Notes under the pieces: generated by a model
What the model was told of the DNA's origin: nothing
The model's input: only the letters and a program-made list of their open reading frames with translations
The model's database searches: none
Program-made: the position numbers and the translations under genes
In this document: positions 26,733 to 34,971 of the stretch, one piece after another
Position numbering within the stretch: position 1 is the first letter of the stretch
Layout of the letters: each line of letters starts with the position of its first letter
NCBI RefSeq assembly: GCF_034541975.1
Contig: NZ_JAVYJM010000001.1
Length of the DNA stretch: 64,000 nt
Reading direction: 5' to 3' (one strand)
Source: Dermacoccus abyssi
GTDB lineage: Bacteria > Actinomycetota > Actinomycetes > Actinomycetales > Dermatophilaceae

Positions 26733-26776
26733 TTGTGTGGATCTGGCCGCGAGATATCGCGGCCAGATCCACACAA
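26733..26776. terminator. Perfect 18-bp hairpin after the glycosyltransferase
   Basis: Arms 26733-26750 and 26759-26776 (TTGTGTGGATCTGGCCGC and its complement) around GAGATATC, 24 bases after the stop. Confidence 0.8.
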
Positions 26777-26965
26777 GTGCACCGGCTGCGGCTGGTAGCC
26801 GCCGAGCCTCATGACCCGAGCCGATCTGCCGGAATCGTGAGCCGCCAACACCCACAACGGTGTTCGTCAGCGTGCAAAATAGGTCGGCCCCCGAAAGGCG
26901 TTCGTGAAAGTCGCGACGGGGCGGCATGTCAGGGTTGCTCTACCGCTGCGTACGCGACAGTGTGA

Positions 26966-26979
26966 GTGACACGCATCAC
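26966..26979. promoter_or_regulatory. CRP/GlxR-like site GTGACACGCATCAC
   Basis: GTGA-N6-TCAC, 18 bases upstream of the permease ATG. So close to the start it could act as a repressor site if the promoter lies near 26930-26960. The rest of 26777-26997 shows no gene. Confidence 0.4.
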
Positions 26980-26997
26980 GGGGTGAGAGGACACATC

Positions 26998-28443
26998 ATG
27001 GCTGCGACGGACGCTGCGCAAGCCGAGGCGCACGAGCCGAAGACCGAGCTCAAGCGGGTCCTCAGCCCGAAGCTGCTGCTTCTGTTCATCGTCGGCGACA
27101 TTCTCGGCGCAGGCATCTACGCCGTCACCGGCGACATTGCGGGCGAAGTGGGCGGCATGGCGTGGCTGCCGTTCCTCATCGCGTTCACCGTCGCCACCCT
27201 GACGGCGTTCAGCTACCTCGAACTCGTGACGAAGTACCCGCAAGCCGCCGGCGCTGCTCTCTATACGCACAAGGCGTTCGGCATCCACTTCCTCACGTTC
27301 ATCGTGGCGTTCACCGTCGTCTGCTCGGGCATCACGAGCGCTGCGACGTCGTCGAACCTGCTCGCCGCGAACCTCCTCACCGGTCTCGGCGTCGGCGGTG
27401 ACGACGGCCCGGGCGCCCTCGGCACGATGCTCGTCGCCCTCGCGTTCATGGTGCTGCTCGCGCTCATCAACCTGCGTGGCGTCGGCGAGAGCGTGAAGTT
27501 CAACGTCGTGCTCACCGTCGTCGAGTTGTTCGCACTGGCCGTCGTCATCGGCATCGGCTTCTACGCCATGGCCACGAAGGGCGCCGACTTCAGCCAGCTC
27601 ACGACGTTCGAGTCGTCCTCGGACCGCAACATGTTCGCCGCGACGACCGTCGCCACCGCCATCGCGTTCTTCTCGATGGTGGGCTTCGAGGACTCGGTCA
27701 ACATGGTCGAGGAGACGGAGAACCCGCGTCAGGTCTTCCCGCGCATCATGCTCACGGGCCTCGGCATCGCCGTGCTCATCTACATGCTCGTCGCCGTGTC
27801 GGTCGTGCTCGTGCTGCCGATCAAGGACATCCAGAACTTCGACGGCGAGACCGGCATCCTGCTCGAGGTCGTCAAGACCGGCATGCCCGGCTTCCCCGTC
27901 GACGCGGTCTTCCCGTTCCTCACGGTGTTCGCCGTCGCCAACACCGCACTCATCAACATGATGATGGCGAGCCGCCTCATCTACGGCCTGGCGAAGCAGG
28001 AAGTGCTCCCGCCAGCACTCGGCAAGGTGTCGCGCCGCCAGTCGCCCTACGCGGCCGTGTTCTTCACGACGGCGCTCGCCCTGGCGCTCATCATCTACGT
28101 GTCGATGCAGAAGGGCACGCCGGTCGTCGGCGCACTCGGCGGCACGACGGGTCTGCTGCTGCTCATCGTGTTCACCATCGTCAACATCGCGTGCCTCGTG
28201 CTGCGCCGGGAGAAGGCACACCCCAAGGCCTTCCGTGCACCTACCGTCATCCCGATCCTCGGTGCGGTGCTGTGCGCCTTCCTCGCCGGCCCGTGGGCGC
28301 GCGACCCGGAGAAGTACATCCAGTACAAGATCGGCGCGGCCCTGCTCGCCATCGGCGTCGTGCTGTCGCTGTTCACGTGGTTCGTCCACACGCGCCACCA
28401 CGAGAAGACGCGCTTCAGCGACATCGAGAACCTCGAGGAGTAA
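26998..28443 (+). CDS. APC family permease
   Basis: A 481-residue transporter with 12 predicted helices. It begins with a hydrophilic tail and then LLLFIVGDILGAGIYAVTGDIAG, the APC first-helix motif with the unwound GAGIY turn. VGFEDSVNMVEETENPRQVFPR matches the conserved loop after helix six. The group resembles cationic amino acid or basic amino acid exchangers, but the substrate is not readable. ATG 26998 follows GAGAGGAC. A strong hairpin follows the stop. Confidence 0.87.
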   Translation: MAATDAAQAEAHEPKTELKRVLSPKLLLLFIVGDILGAGIYAVTGDIAGEVGGMAWLPFLIAFTVATLTAFSYLELVTKYPQAAGAALYTHKAFGIHFLTFIVAFTVVCSGITSAATSSNLLAANLLTGLGVGGDDGPGALGTMLVALAFMVLLALINLRGVGESVKFNVVLTVVELFALAVVIGIGFYAMATKGADFSQLTTFESSSDRNMFAATTVATAIAFFSMVGFEDSVNMVEETENPRQVFPRIMLTGLGIAVLIYMLVAVSVVLVLPIKDIQNFDGETGILLEVVKTGMPGFPVDAVFPFLTVFAVANTALINMMMASRLIYGLAKQEVLPPALGKVSRRQSPYAAVFFTTALALALIIYVSMQKGTPVVGALGGTTGLLLLIVFTIVNIACLVLRREKAHPKAFRAPTVIPILGAVLCAFLAGPWARDPEKYIQYKIGAALLAIGVVLSLFTWFVHTRHHEKTRFSDIENLEE

Positions 28444-28459
28444 CCCCTCTCCCGACGAC

Positions 28460-28494
28460 GGCGCCCGCCCGACCCTCACGGTCGAGCGGGCGCC
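28460..28494. terminator. Hairpin terminator between converging permease and MFS genes
   Basis: GGCGCCCGCCCGACC pairs with GGTCGAGCGGGCGCC, with one mismatch. Confidence 0.75.
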
Positions 28495-28522
28495 CTCACG
28501 TCGCGAGGCGTTGATGCGTTTG

Positions 28523-29755
28523 TCAGAGGGGGACGGCGATCTGGTCGTCGTCGTGGGCCTTGGGGGCGCGTTTCATCGTCATCGGCAGCACCCCGGCGAC
28601 GAGACACAGGCCGGCCGTGAGCAGCCACGCGGACGCGTACGAGCCAGCTCCCGAGCGCAGCGCGCCCGAGACGCTCGCGCCGATTCCGGCGCCGATCATG
28701 TGCGACGCGTAGATCCAGCCGAAGACGACGCCCGACGCGTGCAGCCCGAAGTGACGGCGACACAGCTCGACGGTGGGTGGCACCGTGGCCGTCCAGTCGA
28801 GGCCGTAGAAGACGACGAACGCCCACATGGGCATGTCGACGCTCGGGCCGAACAGGCCGTTGATGAACACGAGCGAGATGCCGCGCGTGACGTAGTCGAT
28901 CGCGAGAAGAATGCGCGGGTCGTAGCGGTCGGTCAGCCAGCCGGAGGCGACCGTGCCGACGATGTCGAAGATCCCGATGATGCCGATGAGGGTGGCGGCC
29001 GTCGTCGGCGCCATCGAGTGGTCGTGTGCGGCCGGCGCGAGGTGTGTGACGACGATGCCGTTCGTCGACCAGCCGCACACGAAGAACGTCAGCATGAGCA
29101 CCCAGAAGGCCCAGTGTCGAGCGGCACTGCGCAAGGCCGTCAGGGCCATCGATGCGGAAGCGGGGCCCTCGTCCTCGACATCCTGCGCACTCGCGGCACC
29201 GATGGCGCCGACCCCGACGTCGGCGGGCCGGTCGCGCAGGAACAGCGCGCAGAGCACCGCCATGACGAGGGAACACACCCCGGCGACCAATGACGCTGTG
29301 CGCCAACCGGGCCCGGCCGCAATCATGGCAATGACCGGCACGAAGAGCACCTGACCGGCGGCCGTGGCCGCCGAGAAGACGCCGGTGACGGTGCCCCGAT
29401 GCGTGACGAACCAGAGGTTCGCGATGATCGTGCCGAACGTCAGCGCCATCGAGCCCGTGCCGAGGCCGATGAAGACGCCCCACAGCAGCCACAGCTGCCA
29501 CGGCTCACCGACGAGAGTGACGGCCGCGCTGGCCAACCCGACGATGACGAGCGACCACGTGACCGTGCGGCGCACGCCCCACGCCTGCATCAGGGCTGCG
29601 GTGAACGGGGCAGCGATGCCGTAGAGCACGAGGTTGAGGCTCGCGGCGCCCGACGTCACGTCGCGCGACCACCCCGTCGAGTGCTCGATCGGTTCCATGA
29701 GCACACCGGTCGTCGAACGGAAGGCCGACGCGGGGAGCAGCGCACCCGCCGTCAC
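28523..29755 (-). CDS. MFS transporter
   Basis: About 410 residues from GTG 29755 with some 12 membrane segments; the MFS loop WLTDRYDPRILL between helices 8 and 9 and HRGTVTGVFSAATAAGQ between 4 and 5 are typical. Related permeases include monocarboxylate-like and multidrug groups, so the substrate is open. The start is odd: family-like sequence (HPAWGVACVTAGAL, first helix) continues upstream of 29755, and the frame stays open to a TAG near 29950 without any ATG, GTG or TTG. The N-terminus may be shortened, or start at a rare codon. It is divergent from the DUF1264 gene. Confidence 0.8.
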   Translation of the reverse strand: MTAGALLPASAFRSTTGVLMEPIEHSTGWSRDVTSGAASLNLVLYGIAAPFTAALMQAWGVRRTVTWSLVIVGLASAAVTLVGEPWQLWLLWGVFIGLGTGSMALTFGTIIANLWFVTHRGTVTGVFSAATAAGQVLFVPVIAMIAAGPGWRTASLVAGVCSLVMAVLCALFLRDRPADVGVGAIGAASAQDVEDEGPASASMALTALRSAARHWAFWVLMLTFFVCGWSTNGIVVTHLAPAAHDHSMAPTTAATLIGIIGIFDIVGTVASGWLTDRYDPRILLAIDYVTRGISLVFINGLFGPSVDMPMWAFVVFYGLDWTATVPPTVELCRRHFGLHASGVVFGWIYASHMIGAGIGASVSGALRSGAGSYASAWLLTAGLCLVAGVLPMTMKRAPKAHDDDQIAVPL

Positions 29756-29963
29756 GCACGCGACTCCCCAGGCGGGATGGCGGCTGGCGGTACTCGCGGG
29801 CGGCTCCTCGTGCGGGTGGCGAGTCCTCGATGCTACGAACTCCTGACGAACCGACCTACCGCACTTCCACCCCTCGGTCCACGCCCAGCGCTGCGCCGCC
29901 GTGATGACGCTGCCCGCCTGTTCGGGTGGGCAGCAGGGCCGATGAGGTTTCTAGCGTGGAGTC

Positions 29964-30731
29964 ATGACTTACCGTCACCTCTTCAGCTCGGAACACCGTC
30001 ACACCTTCACCGCCTTCGGCGCCGGCGCCCTCACGGCGGCAGGTCTGGGCCTTGCCAAGAAGGTCACCGCGATCATGAAGACCGGCAAGGGGCATTCGGC
30101 CAAGCACCGCGCCCTCGACTTCGCGTCGGCGACCGCGCAGCCGAAGTACCCGCTCGACGCGATGAGTACCTACCTCAACGGTTTCCACTTCTACGCCGAC
30201 GACATGGGCCGTCAGGTCGAGGCGACGCACTTCTGCACCCACCTGCGTCACGACCTGCATCAGTGCGTCATCTACGACAGCAACGCCGCGGACGCTCGCC
30301 TCATCGGCATCGAATACATCATCAGCGCAGAGAAATTCGCGACGCTGCCCGAGGACGAGAAGAAGCTGTGGCACAGCCACCACTACGAGGTGAAGTCGGG
30401 GATGCTCGTGGCGCCGGGCATTCCGGATCTCGCGGAGCGTTCCTACTTCGAAGATCTCGTCTCGACGTACGGCAAGACGTTCCACACGTGGCAGTACGAC
30501 AAAGCCGACTTCCCGTTCGGCATCCCGCAACTCATGATGGGCTTCACCGACGACGGACAGGCCGACGAGAACGCCACGCGCGAACGCGACGAGCGCCTCG
30601 GCGTCTCCACGCCCGACAAGCGACGCGACCGCGCCGACATCCCGATGCCCGACGTCGACCCCGCCGCGAACTCGTGGCAGAGCGGACGCTCGGTGCAGAC
30701 AACGCTCGAGGATGTCGACTTCACGCGCTGA
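29964..30731 (+). CDS. DUF1264 / oil-body-associated-like protein
   Basis: A 255-residue protein. The family signature is strong: YLNGFHFYADDMGRQVEATH, FCTHLRHDLHQCVIYDSN, RLIGIEYIISAEKF, KLWHSHHYEVKSG and TYGKTFHTWQYD. These His/Asp-rich blocks define DUF1264, shared with plant oil-body-associated proteins. A biochemical role is not established. The N-terminal 30 residues (FTAFGAGALTAAGLGLAKK) are hydrophobic and glycine-rich and might anchor it. No Shine-Dalgarno is evident; CTAG lies 12 bases before the ATG. Confidence 0.85.
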   Translation: MTYRHLFSSEHRHTFTAFGAGALTAAGLGLAKKVTAIMKTGKGHSAKHRALDFASATAQPKYPLDAMSTYLNGFHFYADDMGRQVEATHFCTHLRHDLHQCVIYDSNAADARLIGIEYIISAEKFATLPEDEKKLWHSHHYEVKSGMLVAPGIPDLAERSYFEDLVSTYGKTFHTWQYDKADFPFGIPQLMMGFTDDGQADENATRERDERLGVSTPDKRRDRADIPMPDVDPAANSWQSGRSVQTTLEDVDFTR

Positions 30732-30877
30732 GGAAGGCGGGACGTTGCCGATAAGGGCGGGTGCTTTGACTGCAGGCGCTCCTCGTCCCGCGGGAGCAGA
30801 TGCTGTCGGTGCGAGCCGCTTAACGTCCCGTGTGTCGAACCCGCTCCCCTCGGCGGCTTGAGGTGAGCGTTCCCGAG

Positions 30878-31717
30878 TCACACAGGCTCGTCGCTCCAGG
30901 GCACCGCGTCGAGAATCGCGTTAGCTGCCTCCGGCGTCAGGACGGCCGACCAGACAACTTCACCCGGACCAGGCGCCAGGTCCGCTATCCCCGCAGGCTC
31001 CGGACCCCAGTCGTCCCCGGACACACCCGGGAGGGCCGACATCATGACCGCGAGCCTCTTCGGGTCGTAAACCTGTCTCGCAATGAAGGCAACGAATTGC
31101 TCTCCGCGATCCGCGCGGATCAGGACACCCATTGCGAAGGCATCGAAGTGTGCCATGACGATCTTCCCGCTGCGCAAGCTGCGCGCAGCGCACTGCATCA
31201 TGACCGTCCTATAGGCGCGCTGCTCGGCTACGGCGCGCTCGGCAATGATTCTGCGTCGATCCCATTCCTGGGGCAGAAGCGTATCGGTGTTGATCCTGTC
31301 CTTCTTCGCTTCGCTCCAGACGCACCGGCACTCGGACTCGATTCTGGTGTAAAAGTCGCGACGCGCGCCGTCTTCCCGCCACCCAGCGGCCCCAAGCCAC
31401 CACCGCGAGGATTCGTTCACGCTTCGCGTCCACCCAGCGGCATCATCGAGTCGTGCGTTCTCGTGTAGGTCCGCGTCGGTGAGGCGGGTGGCGACGCCGC
31501 GCCACCGCCCGCGCTTCACCTTGAACCAGACTCGGTCTTTGAGCACCCCGATGCGGGTGGCTCGGCCAGCAAGCATGCGGGCCGGAAGCGACTGTGCTTC
31601 CTCGACGAGCTCGTGGGCCAGCAGATGCAGGGGAGCGTCCAACTTCGGGATCTCGATCTCGAGCGAGTCGAGGCAACGTCGGGTGGGACGTACACCTGAA
31701 TGATCATCAGCCTGCAT
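30878..31717 (-). CDS. Protein of unknown function, downstream partner in a toxin-antitoxin-like pair
   Basis: A 279-residue soluble protein that I do not recognise. It has many Trp and charged residues (DRVWFKVKRGRWRGVATRL, RWWLGAAGWRED, ESECRCVWSEAKKDR) but no signal peptide or membrane helix. The central DLLPQEWDRR-like stretch and RTVMMQCAARSLRSGK are helical. Its ATG lies 27 bases after the stop of a small ribbon-helix-helix-type gene, with GAGGA in between. The arrangement, antitoxin-like gene first and under a palindromic operator, suggests a toxin or effector, but no catalytic motif is visible to support this. Confidence 0.65.
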   Translation of the reverse strand: MQADDHSGVRPTRRCLDSLEIEIPKLDAPLHLLAHELVEEAQSLPARMLAGRATRIGVLKDRVWFKVKRGRWRGVATRLTDADLHENARLDDAAGWTRSVNESSRWWLGAAGWREDGARRDFYTRIESECRCVWSEAKKDRINTDTLLPQEWDRRRIIAERAVAEQRAYRTVMMQCAARSLRSGKIVMAHFDAFAMGVLIRADRGEQFVAFIARQVYDPKRLAVMMSALPGVSGDDWGPEPAGIADLAPGPGEVVWSAVLTPEAANAILDAVPWSDEPV

Positions 31718-31744
31718 AGCGAGAGACTAGCGAGTCCTCACATG

Positions 31745-32002
31745 TCAGTCGGGCAATCCACCCAGATCGTCGAGCTCCTGCGCAGAGAAGCCGCTGAGGG
31801 CCGAAACGGCGGCAGCGTCCGAACCGTTGATCTCGCGAAGAATGTTCTGCACGGAGGCGTTGATCTCGTCACGGTGGCGATCGATGTATTCCTGCACAGC
31901 AACCTCGACGACATCCTTCTTGGACGTCGAGAGGAAGTGCGCTGCGTGAGAGATGAGCGCGTCCGTCGAAGAGGACACCTTGATAGGCGCAACGGCAGGC
32001 AT
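31745..32002 (-). CDS. Antitoxin-like ribbon-helix-helix protein
   Basis: An 85-residue protein. MPAVAPIKVSSSTDALISHA, then HFLSTSKKDVVEVAVQEYID and HRDEINASVQNIL, give a beta strand followed by two helices as in RHH antitoxins. The acidic C-terminus (FSAQELDDLGGLPD) would be the partner-binding tail. ATG 32002 follows AAAGGAC. The stop is 27 bases before the 279-residue gene. Immediately upstream is the GGTACTTTGGTACC palindrome, fitting autoregulation. Confidence 0.7.
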   Translation of the reverse strand: MPAVAPIKVSSSTDALISHAAHFLSTSKKDVVEVAVQEYIDRHRDEINASVQNILREINGSDAAAVSALSGFSAQELDDLGGLPD

Positions 32003-32027
32003 GAAGAGTGTCCTTTCGTGAGTTCTT

Positions 32028-32043
32028 GGTACCAAAGTACCAT
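32028..32043. promoter_or_regulatory. Operator-like palindrome GGTACTTTGGTACC upstream of the antitoxin-like gene
   Basis: On the minus strand ATGGTACTTTGGTACCAAG reads as overlapping GGTAC repeats, with a perfect TTGGTACCAA core. It lies about 25-40 bases before ATG 32002 where a promoter is expected. The remainder of 32044-32297 holds no visible gene. Confidence 0.5.
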
Positions 32044-32297
32044 AGCGGTGAAGTTGCCTATCGCCCCGGCTCGGGGCGCGTAGGCAACGCGCCGTGTCGG
32101 GATGGGCTCGCCGCCTCTTCGCCTGACGCGTCTCGGAGCCGCTACACCGCAGCCGGGGACGAGGCGCGCTTTCGGACGATCCCCGGCACGTCGGCGCGCA
32201 GAAAACCTCGTCGCCTAACCCGGCCGCGCCCCCGTAGCGTGAGGGAGAGCGCTCAGGCGCTCCCAGACCCGCCCGTACCCGTCCTGCTGGAGGCGCG

Positions 32298-33179
32298 ATG
32301 TCGACCTGGTGGCACGACCACAACGCCTACTGGCGCGCTCATCCCGACGAATCAACCGAGAATCCATGCTTTCCCGATCATCTGGTGAGCCTGCTCGATG
32401 CCGTGGAGGCCTGCTTCGTGGCAGCGGGCGGCTCCTCGGCTTGGCCGGACCCACACGCAGACCCCAGCTCGCCGGGCGGCTGCAGCGCTCCCACCGACGA
32501 CGAGTACAGCCGCCTCACCCACCCCGAGCGCTACGTCATCCTCGAGGTTCGCGTGCGGGCCTGGATGGACGCCCTCGCCCAACTCGGTCTCGCTCACGTG
32601 GCACCACACGGAGCTGGACCACTGCCGACTCAGGGGCAGGCAACAACACCCTGTGCCTCCGCCGACGAGAGTCGCCCTCGCGCCGCGGATGCCGGCCTCG
32701 ATGGACGCGATGGACTCGGCCAACACGACCATCTCGTCGAACCGAGCCCAGTGGGTGAGCGTGGCGAAGGTGGCCCGGCGTGGCCGAATTGTCCGCGACA
32801 ACCGTCGGTGGTGTGGATGGCCATCCCGCACGAGAACGCGCCGACCCTACGCGTAGCGGCGTGGCCCCTGGACGAACTCGGCACTCAGGTCGAGGTGGGT
32901 TTGAGCGACCCGATCGTCATCATCGATCGTGTGCCCGATTGCCCCTGCGACGCATGCGATGACGGTTCGGCTGATCTCTTGGAAGGTCTCGACCGGACGT
33001 TGCTGTCGATCGTCGACGGCTCGATCGAGGTCGTCGCGACCGGAGGTGTCCGGCGCGAGCGCAGCGCATGGGACGGCTCATCGGGAAGCGACTGGCTCGG
33101 TCAGGGTGACTACGCCGTCCGAGGAGCCTCATGGTTTCCCGGTCGTGAACCCCTGCCGCTCATCACGCCGATGACGTGA
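32298..33179 (+). CDS. DUF6226-like protein of unknown function
   Basis: A 293-residue protein. The N-terminus (WWHDHNAYWRAHPDE, RLTHPERYVILEVRVRAWMD) and the C-terminal part (VPDCPCDACDDGSADLLEGL, a Cys-x-Cys-x2-Cys cluster) recall DUF6226 proteins of Actinobacteria. The middle, residues about 105-175 (GAGPLPTQGQATTP, DGRDGLGQHDHLVEPSP), looks atypical and rich in Gly and His, and could reflect a frameshifted segment between two shifts. Cys residues could bind zinc. Function unknown. GCTGGAGGCGC precedes ATG 32298. Confidence 0.55.
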   Translation: MSTWWHDHNAYWRAHPDESTENPCFPDHLVSLLDAVEACFVAAGGSSAWPDPHADPSSPGGCSAPTDDEYSRLTHPERYVILEVRVRAWMDALAQLGLAHVAPHGAGPLPTQGQATTPCASADESRPRAADAGLDGRDGLGQHDHLVEPSPVGERGEGGPAWPNCPRQPSVVWMAIPHENAPTLRVAAWPLDELGTQVEVGLSDPIVIIDRVPDCPCDACDDGSADLLEGLDRTLLSIVDGSIEVVATGGVRRERSAWDGSSGSDWLGQGDYAVRGASWFPGREPLPLITPMT

Positions 33180-33255
33180 TGACGTTCGGGCGACGCCCAG
33201 GCCCCGCTGTGGCTGACCCTGACGACAACCCGACGCGGCGGTCGCCCAGTTCCGG

Positions 33256-33666
33256 TCAGGCTTGCGGCGTCGATTCTGCGGCTTCGTATCGCTCCGGCTG
33301 TTCGAGGCACAGGCAGAAGGGATGCCCGTCCGGGTCGGCGTACACACGAAAATCGGCGTGGGCACTCTCGTCCTCGAGGAACGTCGCACCCAGGCTGAGC
33401 GCATGCGCGTGCGCCGCCTCGTATTCAGGCACGTGGAAATCCACGTGCGCCTGCTGCGGCACGGTGTTGGCCGGCCAGGTCGGAGCCACGTAGTCGGGCG
33501 ACAACTGAAACGAGAGTCGCTGACCGGTGGGGTACTGCGTCTCGACCCAGTCGTCGCTGCGGTACGTGACGCGCCCGCCTGCGAGGTTGCAGTAGAACGC
33601 GGCGAGACGCTCAGGGTCAGGCGTGTCGATGGCGACGGAATGCAGAACGATGCTCGGTGAAGTCAT
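33256..33666 (-). CDS. VOC superfamily protein (glyoxalase/bleomycin resistance-like)
   Basis: A 136-residue VOC protein with both beta-alpha-beta modules: VLHSVAIDTPDPERLAAFYC and QQAHVDFHVPEYEAAHAHAL, ending VYADPDGHPFCLCLEQ. Candidate metal ligands are His9, the His of AHVDFH and the late acidic residue. The function within the family is not readable. Residues encoded by 33534-33583 lie in a 50-bp segment that recurs exactly at 34408-34457. Confidence 0.83.
   Translation of the reverse strand: MTSPSIVLHSVAIDTPDPERLAAFYCNLAGGRVTYRSDDWVETQYPTGQRLSFQLSPDYVAPTWPANTVPQQAHVDFHVPEYEAAHAHALSLGATFLEDESAHADFRVYADPDGHPFCLCLEQPERYEAAESTPQA
33534..33583. repeat. 50-bp exact direct repeat, copy 1 (inside the VOC gene)
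   Basis: ACTGCGTCTCGACCCAGTCG at the start and GACGCGCCCGCCTGCG at the end; identical in all 50 bases to 34408-34457, with further similarity on both sides. Confidence 0.9.
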
Positions 33667-33765
33667 GAGCCCATCATGGGCCCACGTCTGCAGCTCTGTG
33701 GGCTCATTCGGGCGGGGCTGCGGCCTCGGCCTTGATCTGCTCGAACTCGCGACCCATCGCCTCGC

Positions 33766-34113
33766 TCAGGGCGTGTGCATCCCGACGTTGACGACGTTTC
33801 CGCTCTCGTCGCGGTAGAAGAACCGGGTGACGCCCCATGGCTCGTCGGTGAGCGGATGAACGATGTCGAACCCGGCCTCCTGCGCGCGCCGATACGCCTC
33901 GTGCACATCGTCGACGAAGACGGAGACGCCCGGATTCATCGCGGCCGATGCGTCCTGCGTCATGACACTGAGTTGGTGGCCGTCGGCGTCGCCGAGGGTG
34001 ACGATCCACCCGTGATCCATGAGCACGTCGAGGCCGAGAACGGCGCGGTGGTGGGCCACCCCGGCGTCGAGGTCGGTCACGACCAGATTGGGAACAACAC
34101 GTTCGACTCTCAC
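33766..34113 (-). CDS. VOC superfamily protein
   Basis: A 115-residue VOC protein: VVPNLVVTDLDAGVAHHRAV, VSVFVDDVHEAYRRAQEAGF, HPLTDEPWGVTRFFYRDESG and the final VVNVGMHTP. The group often acts as bleomycin resistance-like or dioxygenase-fold binding proteins, but no substrate can be inferred. GTG or ATG at 34113 lies just downstream of an AraC-like gene fragment on the same strand. Confidence 0.78.
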   Translation of the reverse strand: MRVERVVPNLVVTDLDAGVAHHRAVLGLDVLMDHGWIVTLGDADGHQLSVMTQDASAAMNPGVSVFVDDVHEAYRRAQEAGFDIVHPLTDEPWGVTRFFYRDESGNVVNVGMHTP

Positions 34114-34118
34114 CCGCG

Positions 34119-34403
34119 TCAGCCAACACCCTCACCCGACGGTGAGCAAGGCTTCAACCGGAACCGGTCGGCCCTCGTTCGGTGGTTCGGCCGGGCCCTT
34201 GAGCCCGCGGTGGGCGATGCAGCGCGCCAGGCAGCTTCCGCGTCAGGCCGTCGCGTCGCGGTACGAACTCGGCTCTGCCCCAACGTCTGGCGAAACTCGC
34301 GTGTCAGATGGGCCTGATCGAGGAGACCGAGTCGATGATCGCGGGGTCGGTGACGACGCGGCGAACTCGTGTCGGCAACTGCGTGGGAAACAGCGTTCCG
34401 GTG
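34119..34403 (-). pseudogene. Decayed AraC-family regulator fragment (C-terminal helix-turn-helix)
   Basis: On the minus strand, RLGLLDQAHLTREFRQTLG is the hallmark second helix-turn-helix of AraC regulators. A shifted frame just upstream gives RVRRVVTDPAIIDSVSSI, which also fits an AraC segment, so at least one frameshift is implied. There is no start codon or N-terminal domain, and the downstream part up to TGA 34119 has no sense. It directly adjoins a stray piece of VOC-type sequence. Confidence 0.45.
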
Positions 34404-34407
34404 GAGG

Positions 34408-34457
34408 ACTGCGTCTCGACCCAGTCGTCGCTGCGGTACGTGACGCGCCCGCCTGCG
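34408..34457. repeat. 50-bp exact direct repeat, copy 2 (stray VOC gene fragment)
   Basis: Identical to 33534-33583 in the VOC gene but not part of any intact frame here, so it is a remnant of a duplicated or recombined VOC gene. Confidence 0.85.
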
Positions 34458-34472
34458 CGGCTGCGGTATCCG

Positions 34473-34682
34473 TCAGTCGAGGTATCGACGCTCCGGATCG
34501 GTGCCCTTCATGCCGATGGGGAAGAGCGTGCTGAACACGCCGCCCGCGTAGTCGTTGCGGATGCTTCCCATGTAGGCCTTGGCCTCACTCGCATCTGCGA
34601 AGACGCCCAGGATGTTGTCGTGGGCCGACTCGGAATGCCAGACAACATGCACCTCGGTGATCGGTGCTGACTGTTCGGCCAT
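34473..34682 (-). CDS. Small protein of unknown function
   Basis: A 69-residue soluble protein: EVHVVWHSESAHDNILGVFA, DASEAKAYMGSIRNDYAGG and a C-terminal GMKGTDPERRYLD. The strand-helix order resembles small DUF proteins that describe themselves only by length; I assign no family. ATG 34682 has a CGGAGG site, which makes the shorter form more likely than a frame extending to 34769. It stands alone. Confidence 0.6.
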   Translation of the reverse strand: MAEQSAPITEVHVVWHSESAHDNILGVFADASEAKAYMGSIRNDYAGGVFSTLFPIGMKGTDPERRYLD

Positions 34683-34809
34683 CGTGCAACCTCCGTGCGT
34701 GGAAAAGCCAGGAACTTGAACATAGCCCGATTTCTCCCTGGCTCGGGTTGCCGTGGAGGTGTCGCCCACTGTCCTTTATGCGATACACCCGCGGTCACCC
34801 GAGATAATC

Positions 34810-34825
34810 CGTTGCCAAGGCAACG
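34810..34825. promoter_or_regulatory. Palindrome CGTTGCCAAGGCAACG in a gene-free stretch
   Basis: A perfect 16-bp palindrome. The surrounding 34683-34971 shows no gene; this could be an operator for the small gene at 34682 or an orphan site. Confidence 0.35.
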
Positions 34826-34971
34826 TCAACTAGCGGTGAGGTTCACCCGCGAAGACAGATGCTCTCAGGCTCTCAGGGGCGCGGCACGCCGAGGCCGATC
34901 GCAGCACACGTCATGTCTCATGACGCGGCCATCCCGATGAAGGACGATCAGCGAAAAGCCAGGCTGCGCCC

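Noticed and set aside
26929..28479. A long minus-strand frame opposite the APC permease
   Set aside because: It is rich in Arg, Asp, Glu and His in the way typical of antisense shadows of GC-rich genes; the plus-strand permease explains the sequence fully.
34701..34966. An 11-bp direct repeat GAAAAGCCAGG near 34701 and 34955
   Set aside because: Short enough to occur by chance, with no transposase, inverted ends or target duplication to support an insertion.
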